A DNA stretch of 64,000 bases from CAZWDL01 sp964632995 (GTDB lineage: Bacteria; Bacteroidota; Bacteroidia; Chitinophagales; Saprospiraceae). This document shows positions 42,159-51,117 of the stretch, one piece after another (position 1 is the first letter of the stretch; each line of letters opens with the position of its first letter). The translations under genes were made by a program, and so were the position numbers. The DNA is taken from the NCBI GenBank assembly GCA_964632995.1, contig CAZWDL010000025.1, positions 5,310 through 69,309 of the forward strand, read 5' to 3'. The notes beneath the pieces were generated by a model that did not search any database, was not told the DNA's origin, and worked only from the letters and a program-made list of their open reading frames with translations.

Positions 42159-42166
42159 TATATTTG
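42159..42166 (+). promoter_or_regulatory. -7 promoter element (TATATTTG) of yicC-gmk
   Basis: TATATTTG fits TAnnTTTG and lies 17 bases before the yicC ATG, implying a nearly leaderless transcript. A TTTA is 18 bases upstream in place of TTTG. Confidence 0.45.
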
Positions 42167-42182
42167 CGAAAAATACCAGCGT

Positions 42183-43058
42183 ATGCTCCTTTCCATGACC
42201 GGTTATGGCCGGGTGTCAACGACTTTTAAAGAGAAAACGATCACGGCGGAAATCCGGTCCCTGAACAGCAAATACACCGATATACGCCTTAAGATTCCAC
42301 AAAACTACCGGGAGCACGAACCCGATATACGGAAAATCCTTTCGGAAAACGCTCAGCGTGGCAAACTGGATTTCTCGCTGGAGATCAAGTCACTACAGGG
42401 GGATGACGAATACAGCCTCAATATACCGCTCTTCCGCAAATACTTCCGGGAACTGGATAAGCTTTCGCGTGAGCTGGACCTAGACCGCGAAGGGATGCTG
42501 CCGGCTATCCTCAAGCTGCCCAATGTGGTGGCGCCCGAAGAAGACTTACTCGACGAGGAGGAATGGAAAGCGGTTCGCGCTACCATCAAAGAAGCCCTGG
42601 TCAAATTCAACCAGTATCGCCTGACCGAAGGCCAGGTGATGGAAAAAGACATGCGCTTGCGCATCAGCAATATTCAGGAGTTGCTGTCCCAGGTCGACCC
42701 TTACGAAGAACAACGGGTGGAAAAACTGCGCCAGCGCCTCCACCAAAATCTGAAAGACCACCTGGGAAAAGAGAAAATTGACGAAAACCGCTTTGAGCAG
42801 GAAATTCTCTTCTACCTGGAAAAAATAGACATCACGGAAGAGAAAGTGCGCCTCAGTCAACACTGCGCGTACTACGTCGAAGAACTCGACAAGGACATCA
42901 CCCTGAAAGGGCGCAAACTCAGCTTTATCAGCCAGGAGATAGGCAGAGAGATCAACACGCTCGGCGCCAAAGCCTATTCTCCGGATATTCAGCGCCTCGT
43001 CGTTGGTATGAAGGATGAATTGGAGAAAATTAAAGAACAAGTCGCCAACTCCGTCTGA
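42183..43058 (+). CDS. yicC: YicC-family endoribonuclease
   Basis: A 291-residue protein starting MLLSMTGYGRVSTTFKEKTI with the family-typical SMTGYGR and RSLNSKYTDIRLKIPQ. The C-terminal DUF1732 part has KGRKLSFISQEIGREINTLG followed by AKAYSP, which is diagnostic. YicC proteins are RNA endonucleases that influence small-RNA stability in other bacteria. The gmk gene starts two bases after its stop, the usual yicC-gmk pairing, so the two are co-transcribed. Confidence 0.92.
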   Translation: MLLSMTGYGRVSTTFKEKTITAEIRSLNSKYTDIRLKIPQNYREHEPDIRKILSENAQRGKLDFSLEIKSLQGDDEYSLNIPLFRKYFRELDKLSRELDLDREGMLPAILKLPNVVAPEEDLLDEEEWKAVRATIKEALVKFNQYRLTEGQVMEKDMRLRISNIQELLSQVDPYEEQRVEKLRQRLHQNLKDHLGKEKIDENRFEQEILFYLEKIDITEEKVRLSQHCAYYVEELDKDITLKGRKLSFISQEIGREINTLGAKAYSPDIQRLVVGMKDELEKIKEQVANSV

Positions 43059-43060
43059 TT

Positions 43061-43651
43061 ATGCGAAAGCTTATTATCGTTGCTGCTCCCTCGGGGGCAG
43101 GAAAAACGACGATCGTTCACCATCTTCTGGAACAGTTCGACGAACTCGACTTTTCGGTTTCCGCGACCACGCGGCAAAAACGTACGGACGAGCAGGAGGG
43201 GCGGGACTACTATTTCTTTTCTCCACAGCAGTTCAAATCCCTCATTCGCGCCGGTGAATTCGTCGAATGGGAAGAAGTGTATGAAAACCAGTTCTACGGT
43301 ACGCTGAAACAGGAAATTGAACGACTCTGGCAGAAGGGTAAGAACATCATCTTCGATATCGACGTCAAGGGGGCGCTCAATATCAAAAACACCTATCCCG
43401 AACGCTCCCTGACCATCTTTGTCAAACCACCCTCCATCGAAGCGCTGCGGGAGCGCCTTCAACAACGCGAAACAGAAAACCCGGAAAGCTTGCAAAAGCG
43501 CTTGCGCCGGGTAGAAGAAGAAATGCAGTACGAGAAATATTTCGACCGGGTATTGGTTAATAATGACTTATCAAAAGCCCTGCGGGAAGCCGAAGAGATG
43601 GTCCGCGAGTTTCTGGAGAAACCGGACGGGGAAGAGACTGAAAAAGATTAA
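43061..43651 (+). CDS. gmk: guanylate kinase
   Basis: A 196-residue P-loop kinase that phosphorylates GMP to GDP. The P-loop APSGAGKTTI is at residues 8-17. The GMP-binding part shows SATTRQKRTDEQEGRDYYFF, GEFVEWEEVYENQFYGT and IFDIDVKGALNIK. The lid and C-terminal helices are complete, and the length is normal. It is translationally close to yicC (two-base gap) and convergent with recJ. Cytosolic and essential in most bacteria. Confidence 0.95.
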   Translation: MRKLIIVAAPSGAGKTTIVHHLLEQFDELDFSVSATTRQKRTDEQEGRDYYFFSPQQFKSLIRAGEFVEWEEVYENQFYGTLKQEIERLWQKGKNIIFDIDVKGALNIKNTYPERSLTIFVKPPSIEALRERLQQRETENPESLQKRLRRVEEEMQYEKYFDRVLVNNDLSKALREAEEMVREFLEKPDGEETEKD

Positions 43652-43696
43652 TGAGAAATCCGGAAAAGACAAAAGGCCTCCCTCTGTTCTGCAGTT

Positions 43697-45409
43697 TTAC
43701 GCCTCTTCGGTTCTCTCTTCCGGGAACCTTATATCTTTCACCACCAGTTGTAACTTACGAACGCCGTTCCAAAGGTTTTCACGAATGGTATAGCAGATAT
43801 CAAAAGGTTGTTTTTTAATCACCTTCGGATAAGCTTTGCCCTGATCGAAGGCTATTCCGGTAAACACGGCCTCGCCCTGTCGAAGGCCCAGGCGCAGGTG
43901 ATTGCCATCCAGCAGGCGGGAGTAACCGCTGTCGCGCACCCCACGGGCAAGAAAAACGGGATTTTCATTTTCCGGTCCGAAAGGCGCAAACTGACGGAGC
44001 ACCCGCCAGAATTTCGGTTTGATCTCGTCAAGTGGCAATTCGGCCGCGTAGGGAAGTACGGGAACCGGTTTTTCACTGCCCTGCCGATGCTGGACGATAG
44101 CTTCAAAGCGGTCTTTAAAAGCCGGCAAATTAGAGGGCGACAGGCTGAGTCCGGCGGCGTAATCATGCCCGCCGTAGTCAATCAGCAAATCCTGGCAATC
44201 ACCGATTACTTCGTGAATATTGAAACCTTGTACAGAGCGAACGGAGCCCACGATCTGACTATCGGCCAGGGTGAGAATTACGGTTGGCCGGTGGAAGGCA
44301 TGGGCAATCCGGGAAGCCACAATACCGAGCACCCCCATATGCCAATGGGGCTGATAAAGTACAATACTGCGAAGGTTCTCCAGGTCCTGGTCAGCCAGCA
44401 ACTCCCGAGCCTCCGTAGCCGTCCGGCGATCGTATTCCCGGCGGAGAAGATTGTGGTTAGTCAGCGAATCGGCGTAGCCCGCCGCAACCTTCCGATTGCC
44501 GGCCAGCATAAGACGGACCGCCTGCCGGGCATCCCCTACGCGCCCTGCTGCATTGATGACCGGCGCCATTCCAAATACGATATCGCTGATCGATAAAGGC
44601 CGCTGCCGGCCGCTGCGCTCAATAAGGGCGCGCAGCCCCGGCCTGGGGGTTCGGTTGAGCTGTTGTAATCCGAAGTGTGCAATTACCCTGTTCTCACCGG
44701 TGATGGGCACAATATCGCTGGCTATACTGACCACCAGGAAATCAAATAGCGGCTCCAGGATCTCCCATCCGTACCCCTGCTCCTGTGCATAGGCCTGCGC
44801 CAGTTTGAAGGCTACCCCGCAACCACTCAGTTCCTTGTAGGGATAGGGGCAATCGGGACGCTTCGGATCCAGCACCGCTACCGCTTCGGGCAGCTGATCA
44901 CCAGGAAGATGATGGTCGCAGATGATCAGGTCCAGCCCCATCGCCCGGGCCTGACAGGCCTGCTCAACCGCCTTGATTCCGCAATCCATCGCAATGAGCA
45001 GGGATACTCCATTATCGCGGGCATACTCAAGCCCTTCCCGGGATAAGCCGTACCCCTCGCGGTAGCGATCAGGGATGTAGTAATCGATTTTCTTGTGTAA
45101 GCCGCGAAGAAAACTATACATCAAGGCAACCGAGGTGGTGCCGTCTACATCATAATCTCCGTAGAGCAGGATTTTCTCCCCTTTCCGAATGGCCTGATCA
45201 AGCCTGGCTACAGCCTTAGGCATATCGCGAAGCAGCAAGGGATCGTGGAGATGACTCAGGTCGGGACGGAAAAAATGCCTGGCCGATTCATAGTCCTTAA
45301 CCCCGCGCTGTACCAACAGGCCGCAGAGTACAGGGTGTATCCCTAGTACTTGCTGAAGCTCAGCAACCAATACCGGATCGGTATCCAGCAATTCCCATCT
45401 TTTTTTCAT
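43697..45409 (-). CDS. recJ: single-stranded-DNA exonuclease RecJ
   Basis: A 570-residue DHH-family 5'-3' exonuclease. Motif I is ILLYGDYDVDGTTSVALMYS, the CDHHLPG segment gives motif III, and GCGVAFKLAQAYAQ and the C-terminal DHHA1 part (IVLYQPHWHMGVLGIVASRI, then SVRSVQGFNIHEVI) are present. Length matches E. coli-type RecJ. It acts in recombination and base-excision repair with a Mn or Mg cofactor. It stands alone, convergent with gmk and divergent from the TonB receptor gene. Confidence 0.93.
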   Translation of the reverse strand: MKKRWELLDTDPVLVAELQQVLGIHPVLCGLLVQRGVKDYESARHFFRPDLSHLHDPLLLRDMPKAVARLDQAIRKGEKILLYGDYDVDGTTSVALMYSFLRGLHKKIDYYIPDRYREGYGLSREGLEYARDNGVSLLIAMDCGIKAVEQACQARAMGLDLIICDHHLPGDQLPEAVAVLDPKRPDCPYPYKELSGCGVAFKLAQAYAQEQGYGWEILEPLFDFLVVSIASDIVPITGENRVIAHFGLQQLNRTPRPGLRALIERSGRQRPLSISDIVFGMAPVINAAGRVGDARQAVRLMLAGNRKVAAGYADSLTNHNLLRREYDRRTATEARELLADQDLENLRSIVLYQPHWHMGVLGIVASRIAHAFHRPTVILTLADSQIVGSVRSVQGFNIHEVIGDCQDLLIDYGGHDYAAGLSLSPSNLPAFKDRFEAIVQHRQGSEKPVPVLPYAAELPLDEIKPKFWRVLRQFAPFGPENENPVFLARGVRDSGYSRLLDGNHLRLGLRQGEAVFTGIAFDQGKAYPKVIKKQPFDICYTIRENLWNGVRKLQLVVKDIRFPEERTEEA

Positions 45410-45637
45410 TGGGCAGGGTTAAAAAGAAAAATCAATATAGGTAATTTTGTAACAAAATAAAAACGAAAGCAGCTGTTATTATATCGGTTTTTCTTTGCCG
45501 ATTCTCGCCGTTGAGGACCTACATCCTGTACCGTTCTAATAATCAGCCCGGTGACGTCCACAGGCAAAAGATCAAAACTCAATGTGGCGTTTATTACCTA
45601 TTTGTTCCTAAGTTTGTCTATCCTACAACAACCGCAT

Positions 45638-47980
45638 ATGATCAGGAGTATTTATTTTCTTTTTCTTCTGCTCTGGCATTCGCCTCTCACGGCTCAGGAC
45701 CAGTACACCCTGAGCGGGACAGTAAGCGATGGAAGGTCGGGAGAGACCCTCATTGGAGCCAGCATCTCGGCGCCGGCGCTGAATATCGGCACAACGACGA
45801 ACGAATATGGATTTTATGCACTGGAACTCCCGGCCGGCGACTCTATCGCGGTAGTGTTCAGCTACGTAGGTTTCCAACCTTTGCAACGCCGGATATACCT
45901 GAGTTCAGACAGTATACTCAATGTAGAACTCCGGGAAGGCGTCGAACTCGAAAAAGTCGTTGTAGAGGCCAACAGCTTCCGGGAACAACTCCGTTCCAGT
46001 GAAATGAGCGTAGAAACACTCAGCCCCAGGGAAGCCAAGCTCATCCCCTTGCTGCTCGGGGAAAGTGATATACTCAAGGCTATCCAGCTCAAGCCGGGCA
46101 TCCCTTCCGGCGCCGAAGGCAGCAGCGGGCTATTCGTACGGGGAGGCGGCAGTGATCAGAACCTCATCATACTTGACGAAGCCATAGTCTACAATGCCAA
46201 TCACCTTTTCGGCTTTTTCAGCACCTTCAACACCGATGCCGTCAAAGACCTGAAAATGTACAAGGGCGGCTTTCCAGCCCGGTACGGCGGCCGGCTGTCT
46301 TCTGTTATCGATGTCAAACTCAAGGAAGGTAATAATAAAAAACTCAGCGGTACGGGAGGATTGGGGCTCATCGCCTCCCGGCTAACCCTCGAAGGCCCTA
46401 TCCAGTCTGGAAAATCTTCGTTTATGGTCTCCGGCCGGCGAACCTACGCCGATGTGTTCACCCGGCTGGTTAATCGCGCTAACGCCGGACAACCCGGCTT
46501 CAACCCTATTCCCAATTACTATTTCTACGACCTGAATACCAAAATCAACTTTAAACTAGGGGAAAAAGACCGGCTTATGCTCAGCGGCTACTTCGGACGC
46601 GATGTGTTCGGCTTTGACGACGACAACTTCAACTTCGATTTCGACTGGGGTAATGCGACCGGCACCCTGCGTTGGAACCACTTGTTTTCAAACAAATTAT
46701 TTTCAAACACCACCCTGACTTTCTCCAATTACCAGTACAATATTCAAAACCGCCTTACCGGATTTTCCTTCCGGGTAGGATCGAATATCAGGGACCTCAA
46801 TTTGAAGACCGATTTTTACTACGCGCTGAATAACCGCCATACGCTCCGGTTTGGCGCTCAGGCTACGGCGCACTATTTTGAAATAGGCCGGCTGAAAGCA
46901 GGAAGTGACGACGGGACCGTGTCTTTCTCTGCCGGACAAAATTTTACCGGCCTCGAATTCGGCGCCTATTTTTCCGATGAGCTGCGCCTTAGCGAAAAGC
47001 TGGAAATACAGGCCGGCCTGCGGCTAAGCGGTTTCCAAAACGAAGACAGCTGGATAGTACGGCCCGAACCCCGGCTTTCCGGTCGGTTCAATCCTTCCGA
47101 GCGCTGGGCCCTGAAGATCAGCTACGCCCGCATGAACCAGTATCTGCACCTGGTATCCAACGCCGGAGTTGCCCTGCCCACCGACATATGGTACCCCAGT
47201 ACCCGGCGCATCTTGCCCCAGTCGTCCGACCAGCTCGCGCTGGGCCTATCTTATCTGGTTGGTGAGGCCTTATTCCTGAACTGGGAAGCTTACTACAAAA
47301 AACTGGGCAACCAGATTGAGTTTGTCGACGGCGCGGAGCTCTTCGCCAACGATGAACTGGAAGAAGAATTTGCCATCGGCAGAGGACGCGCGTACGGACT
47401 GGAATGGAGCATAGAGCAAAAAGAAGGCCGCCTGCAAGGATGGATCGGCTATACGCTGGCTTTCGTCCGCCGGGGTGATTTCACCCCCATCGTCCCGGAA
47501 GCTTCCTTTCAACAGGAAGGCTATTTTTCGCCGATCTACGATCGCCGACACGACCTTTCGGTGGTTGCACTCTATGAAATCAGCGACCGGTTTTCGGCCA
47601 ACGCCACCTTTGTTTACGGCTCGGGGGATCTGCGCTGGCTACCTCCCGGGCGGTTCAGCTTTCAGGATGTATACGGCGGCGAATTCAAGTCGGTGGTGCC
47701 GCATTACCTGGAGCGCAATAACTACCGGCTCCCCCCCTATCACCGGCTCGACCTCGGGCTGGTTTATCAGCTCAAGCCCAAATGGGGGGAGAGCGATCTG
47801 ACGCTTACCGTCGTCAATGTTTACGACCGGCGCAATACCTTTTTCATTTATCTGGAACCCGAATTTGCTAAAGTCGAAGACGAGGATGGCCGCACTTTTC
47901 AAATACCGGAACGAATCAGCGCCAGACAGGTGTCCCTGTTCCCGGTTCTTCCTGCGCTAACCTGGAACTTTAAATTTTAA
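45638..47980 (+). CDS. TonB-dependent receptor with N-terminal CarboxypepD_reg domain
   Basis: A 780-residue outer-membrane receptor. The signal peptide MIRSIYFLFLLLWHSPLTAQ is followed by a carboxypeptidase-regulatory-like domain (YTLSGTVSDGRSGETLIGAS). A plug domain contains LIPLLLGESDILKAIQLKPG and GLFVRGGGSDQNLIILDEA, and the beta-barrel ends in the aromatic LPALTWNFKF. The ATG at 45638 is chosen for the signal peptide; the frame is open upstream. A DUF4249 lipoprotein gene follows after three bases, the common receptor and surface-lipoprotein arrangement. The ligand is unknown; no SusD gene or peptidase is linked, so glycan uptake is not indicated. Confidence 0.9.
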   Translation: MIRSIYFLFLLLWHSPLTAQDQYTLSGTVSDGRSGETLIGASISAPALNIGTTTNEYGFYALELPAGDSIAVVFSYVGFQPLQRRIYLSSDSILNVELREGVELEKVVVEANSFREQLRSSEMSVETLSPREAKLIPLLLGESDILKAIQLKPGIPSGAEGSSGLFVRGGGSDQNLIILDEAIVYNANHLFGFFSTFNTDAVKDLKMYKGGFPARYGGRLSSVIDVKLKEGNNKKLSGTGGLGLIASRLTLEGPIQSGKSSFMVSGRRTYADVFTRLVNRANAGQPGFNPIPNYYFYDLNTKINFKLGEKDRLMLSGYFGRDVFGFDDDNFNFDFDWGNATGTLRWNHLFSNKLFSNTTLTFSNYQYNIQNRLTGFSFRVGSNIRDLNLKTDFYYALNNRHTLRFGAQATAHYFEIGRLKAGSDDGTVSFSAGQNFTGLEFGAYFSDELRLSEKLEIQAGLRLSGFQNEDSWIVRPEPRLSGRFNPSERWALKISYARMNQYLHLVSNAGVALPTDIWYPSTRRILPQSSDQLALGLSYLVGEALFLNWEAYYKKLGNQIEFVDGAELFANDELEEEFAIGRGRAYGLEWSIEQKEGRLQGWIGYTLAFVRRGDFTPIVPEASFQQEGYFSPIYDRRHDLSVVALYEISDRFSANATFVYGSGDLRWLPPGRFSFQDVYGGEFKSVVPHYLERNNYRLPPYHRLDLGLVYQLKPKWGESDLTLTVVNVYDRRNTFFIYLEPEFAKVEDEDGRTFQIPERISARQVSLFPVLPALTWNFKF

Positions 47981-47983
47981 GCG

Positions 47984-48826
47984 ATGAAAAAATACATTTT
48001 CGCATCGGTTACTGCCTTAATACTGCTCTGCCTCGGCTGTGATCTTGAAAAGGAAATTGATATAGAACTGCCTGACTACGAACAACGTGTGGTCGTAGAA
48101 GCCTACCTGGAACCGGGGCAGCCCCTGCGCCTGCTTCTGAGCCTAAGCGCTCCCTACTTTGAAAAATTTCCCATCTTTGAAGGACAGTTTATCGAGAACA
48201 CGCTGGTCAGCGATGCTGAGGTGAGCATACACTATAACGGGCAAACTTTCCAGTTGAATAACCGGCTTATCTTTGACGAGGAGAGACGCAAAATTTACAA
48301 CTATCAGCATCCCTTTGTGGTTCCTGAAGATTACGACCGAAGTTTTGAGCTGGACATTTTGACCAAAGCCGGAGTCCGCATTCAGGCAAGCACCCGCTTG
48401 TTACCCCCGGTCCCAATCGACAGCCTGGTCGTTGAATTTAGGGAGCAGGATACGCTGGCGCGCCTGCTAACCTATCTGAGCGATCCGCCCGCGCAGGACA
48501 ATTACTACCGCCGGTTGCTTCACAGTGGCAGTTTATTAAATCAACCTGAGCAGGACTTTACTACCTCCGACCAGATCGTGGAGGATATTCTGCTCTTTGG
48601 TACAGGTTTTGAATATGCCGCCGGCGATACGCTCATAAGCTCCATTTATCATCTCGATATCGATTACTATAACTACCTGCGTTCCGTACAAAATGCGGAG
48701 CTGGCTAACGGCAATCCTTTCGCCCAACCCAGCCCCATAATTAGTAATGTGAAAAGTGACAGCGAAAAAGTCATCGGCATCTTTACCGGACTCAGCTATT
48801 TCAGAAAAGAGGTAATCGTGGAATAA
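47984..48826 (+). CDS. DUF4249 lipoprotein
   Basis: A 280-residue lipoprotein. The signal MKKYIFASVTALILLCLGC carries a lipobox Cys at residue 19. The start of the mature part (EKEIDIELPDYEQRVVVEAY, then LEPGQPLRLLLSLSAPY) is typical of DUF4249, proteins encoded directly after TonB-dependent receptors in Bacteroidota. It follows the receptor gene with a three-base gap and is followed by a strong terminator. It probably sits in the outer membrane beside the receptor; its ligand is unknown. Confidence 0.88.
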   Translation: MKKYIFASVTALILLCLGCDLEKEIDIELPDYEQRVVVEAYLEPGQPLRLLLSLSAPYFEKFPIFEGQFIENTLVSDAEVSIHYNGQTFQLNNRLIFDEERRKIYNYQHPFVVPEDYDRSFELDILTKAGVRIQASTRLLPPVPIDSLVVEFREQDTLARLLTYLSDPPAQDNYYRRLLHSGSLLNQPEQDFTTSDQIVEDILLFGTGFEYAAGDTLISSIYHLDIDYYNYLRSVQNAELANGNPFAQPSPIISNVKSDSEKVIGIFTGLSYFRKEVIVE

Positions 48827-48940
48827 AATTGGAGAAGAAGTACCTGAACGGTTTTTTCTTTAAAACTGACCGGCCAACGCTTTGGACACAAATCAAACAG
48901 GCTCCGGCGCCTGAGGATGGAGAGCCCTGCGCTCCATAAA

Positions 48941-48978
48941 AAAAGGCCCGGTCCACAAAACAGGAACCGGGCCTTTTT
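48941..48978. terminator. bidirectional terminator
   Basis: AAAAGGCCCGGT at 48941-48952 pairs with ACCGGGCCTTTT at 48966-48977, giving A-run and T-run on both strands. It lies between the convergent DUF4249 and OmpA-family genes. Confidence 0.85.
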
Positions 48979-49003
48979 CGGTAAGTATTACCGTAGAATC
49001 GAA

Positions 49004-49777
49004 TTAGTTCTCTTGTTGAGCGGCCTCCATAACTTTGCCAACTTGAAAGTCTGGACGAACTACTGTACGGCGGTTTTGTGAACGATTCTCAGGAGAGTCG
49101 TTCGGTGCTTGCGGCATCGTTTCGCCGTAGCCAACCGCGGCCACCTGATCAGGGTTTACGCCCTGGTCCAGCAGATAACGGATAACGCTCATAGAACGCA
49201 TGACACTGAGGTCCCAGTTGTCCATGGCGGAATCGGCGGGGTATTTCAGATCATCGGTATGTCCTTCCACCAGAATGCGAAGATCCGGGTTTTCTTTGAG
49301 TACGTTGGACAGTGAGGTAAGCGCTTCGCGCTCGGCGCTGCTCAGACGGGCGGAGCCGACCCGATACTGGATGGGTTCTTCCGTAACTACATAAAGACGG
49401 CCCTCTCTATTTTCGACGGACAGACCGCTTTCCTTGTAAGCATCGAGCGTGCCGTTGATGCTGTTCATTACCTCGTTAAGCTGTTCTTCGGTCATGTTCA
49501 GCTTCTCTCTGACATCAGCTACTGTTTCCTGAGTGCTATTGAGATCGCTGCGCAATTCTCCAACCTGGCTGTTGAGGCGTTCTTTTTCTTCTTCAAGAGT
49601 TTGCTGCAGCTCTTGATTCTCTTCCTGCAGGTTTTGAATCTGAGCTTGAGTTTCCGCCAGAGCCTGGTCGGTAGCCTCCTTGGCCGATACCAGTTCATTG
49701 TATTTCTTCTGAGAAACGCAAGACTGGAACGAACCGATTAGTAAGCTAAGAGCTACTAAGTTGAGTATCAGACGCAT
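49004..49777 (-). CDS. OmpA-family lipoprotein with coiled coil
   Basis: A 257-residue lipoprotein. The signal ends in LIGSFQSC (lipobox Cys at residue 20). A long coiled coil follows at about residues 25-110 (Gln/Glu-rich, for example QNLQEENQELQQTLEEEKER), then the OmpA C-terminal domain. That domain shows LRILVEGHTDDLKYPADSAM, WDLSVMRSMSVIRYLLDQG and NRSQNRRTVVRP, with the Asp and Arg that bind peptidoglycan. The protein would tether the outer membrane to the wall. It is convergent with the DUF4249 gene and shares the terminator at 48941. Confidence 0.88.
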   Translation of the reverse strand: MRLILNLVALSLLIGSFQSCVSQKKYNELVSAKEATDQALAETQAQIQNLQEENQELQQTLEEEKERLNSQVGELRSDLNSTQETVADVREKLNMTEEQLNEVMNSINGTLDAYKESGLSVENREGRLYVVTEEPIQYRVGSARLSSAEREALTSLSNVLKENPDLRILVEGHTDDLKYPADSAMDNWDLSVMRSMSVIRYLLDQGVNPDQVAAVGYGETMPQAPNDSPENRSQNRRTVVRPDFQVGKVMEAAQQEN

Positions 49778-50090
49778 GTTCGTTTAAGTTTAATTAAGAA
49801 ATGAATTATTTTGGTTTGACGTTTTTACGGATGCAAAGAAGCGCGGCCTGTAAAACGGCACACAGCATGCTTAGTTTCTATTGCAAATCAATAGATATTT
49901 TTTGAATAAAACAAAGATAACCTTAAATTTATTAAGTATTAAGGCAACTTTGTATGGTCCTAAGGGAAAAAGCGCCATTCTGCCTTTTTCCCGGCACCTA
50001 TCAATCCCGATAACAGGAGCACAAAAGTGGATGTTCGTTCTTATTGACAAGGATTTCATTATTTCATTGGCTTTGGCGGAGCATTTCAAA
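49778..50090. other. intergenic region upstream of the OmpA-family gene and hydrolase
   Basis: A divergent spacer without a supported gene. Short open frames on both strands have no family features. Its right part runs into the clear promoter at 50091-50121. Confidence 0.4.
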
Positions 50091-50121
50091 TTTGACGAAC
50101 GGCGTAAAAAATCTATTTTTG
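50091..50121 (+). promoter_or_regulatory. complete Bacteroidota-type promoter (TTTG - 19 - TATTTTTG)
   Basis: TTTG at 50091-50094 and TATTTTTG at 50114-50121 are 19 bases apart, the full -33/-7 consensus of the Bacteroidota housekeeping sigma factor. It lies 70 bases before the hydrolase ATG at 50192. It is the best promoter match in the window. Confidence 0.7.
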
Positions 50122-50191
50122 CCGAGTAACTTAAAGTTTTCGGCTTTCTTTATCGGATTCCGCCGTTTTTTTAACTTAGCGTACACATTTC

Positions 50192-50971
50192 ATGAAATAC
50201 GACATTCTTGAGGAAGACAGGTTCAAATACATTGAAACAAAGGGTGGTGAAGGAAACCTTTTATTGCTCCACGGATTATTTGGTGCACTAAGCAATTTCG
50301 AGGGGATTCTCGATCATTTTTCCGGCCAGTATAATGTTATTGTTCCCATTCTCCCCATCTTTGATCTTCCGATCCGGAAAGTCTCCGTTACCGGCCTGGT
50401 GGACTATGTGGAGGAGTTTGTTGATTACAAAGATTACGATAAAGTCCATGTGCTTGGCAACTCCCTGGGCGGTCACATCGCCCTGCTTTATGTCTTATCC
50501 AGGCCCGAAAAAGTGAATTCCGTCATTCTTACCGGTAGTTCCGGCTTGTTCGAAAGCGCCATGGGCACCAGTTTTCCCAAGCGGGGCGACTACGAATTCA
50601 TTCGCCAGAAAACTGCAAGCACCTTCTACGATCCCGAGGTGGCCACCGAGGAACTCATTGAAGAGGTCTACGATATTGTCAATGATCGCAACAAAGCTAT
50701 CCGCATTATCGCCACTGCTAAATCAGCCGTGCGTCACAATCTCTCCGATAAGCTCCACCAGGTTACAGCTCCTACGCTGCTGGTTTGGGGAAAGCAGGAC
50801 CAGGTAACACCAGCCTTCGTGGGAGAGAAGTTTCACGAACTCATCGAAAACTCAAAGTTGATTTTCGTCGATAAGTGCGGGCATGCGCCGATGATGGAGC
50901 ATCCTGAAGAATTCAACCGGCATCTCGAGACTTTTCTGCAGGAAGTCGTAGCAGCGAAAGAACTGAGTTGA
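50192..50971 (+). CDS. alpha/beta hydrolase
   Basis: A 259-residue soluble hydrolase with no signal. LLLLHGLFGALSNFEGILDH gives the oxyanion HG, and VHVLGNSLGGHIALLYVLSR the nucleophile elbow GNSLGG. VWGKQDQVTPAFVGEKFHEL provides the Asp and DKCGHAPMMEHPEEFNRHL the His. It resembles C-C bond hydrolases and small-molecule esterases of the MhpC/YbfF type; the substrate is unknown. A complete promoter stands 70 bases upstream, and the M1 peptidase gene follows 146 bases downstream of its stop. Confidence 0.85.
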   Translation: MKYDILEEDRFKYIETKGGEGNLLLLHGLFGALSNFEGILDHFSGQYNVIVPILPIFDLPIRKVSVTGLVDYVEEFVDYKDYDKVHVLGNSLGGHIALLYVLSRPEKVNSVILTGSSGLFESAMGTSFPKRGDYEFIRQKTASTFYDPEVATEELIEEVYDIVNDRNKAIRIIATAKSAVRHNLSDKLHQVTAPTLLVWGKQDQVTPAFVGEKFHELIENSKLIFVDKCGHAPMMEHPEEFNRHLETFLQEVVAAKELS

Positions 50972-51117
50972 CCAGGATTATCCATTTGCCACCCCTTTCC
51001 CTTTTTCGGTAAATAAGACCTGAAAGTTGATCTCAGAACTTACTTTTTTGGCGTAGCCTAATAACTGTCCCGCTAATTCGTTATGTGATCAGATCGATCA
51101 CAAAAATCAACATCCTC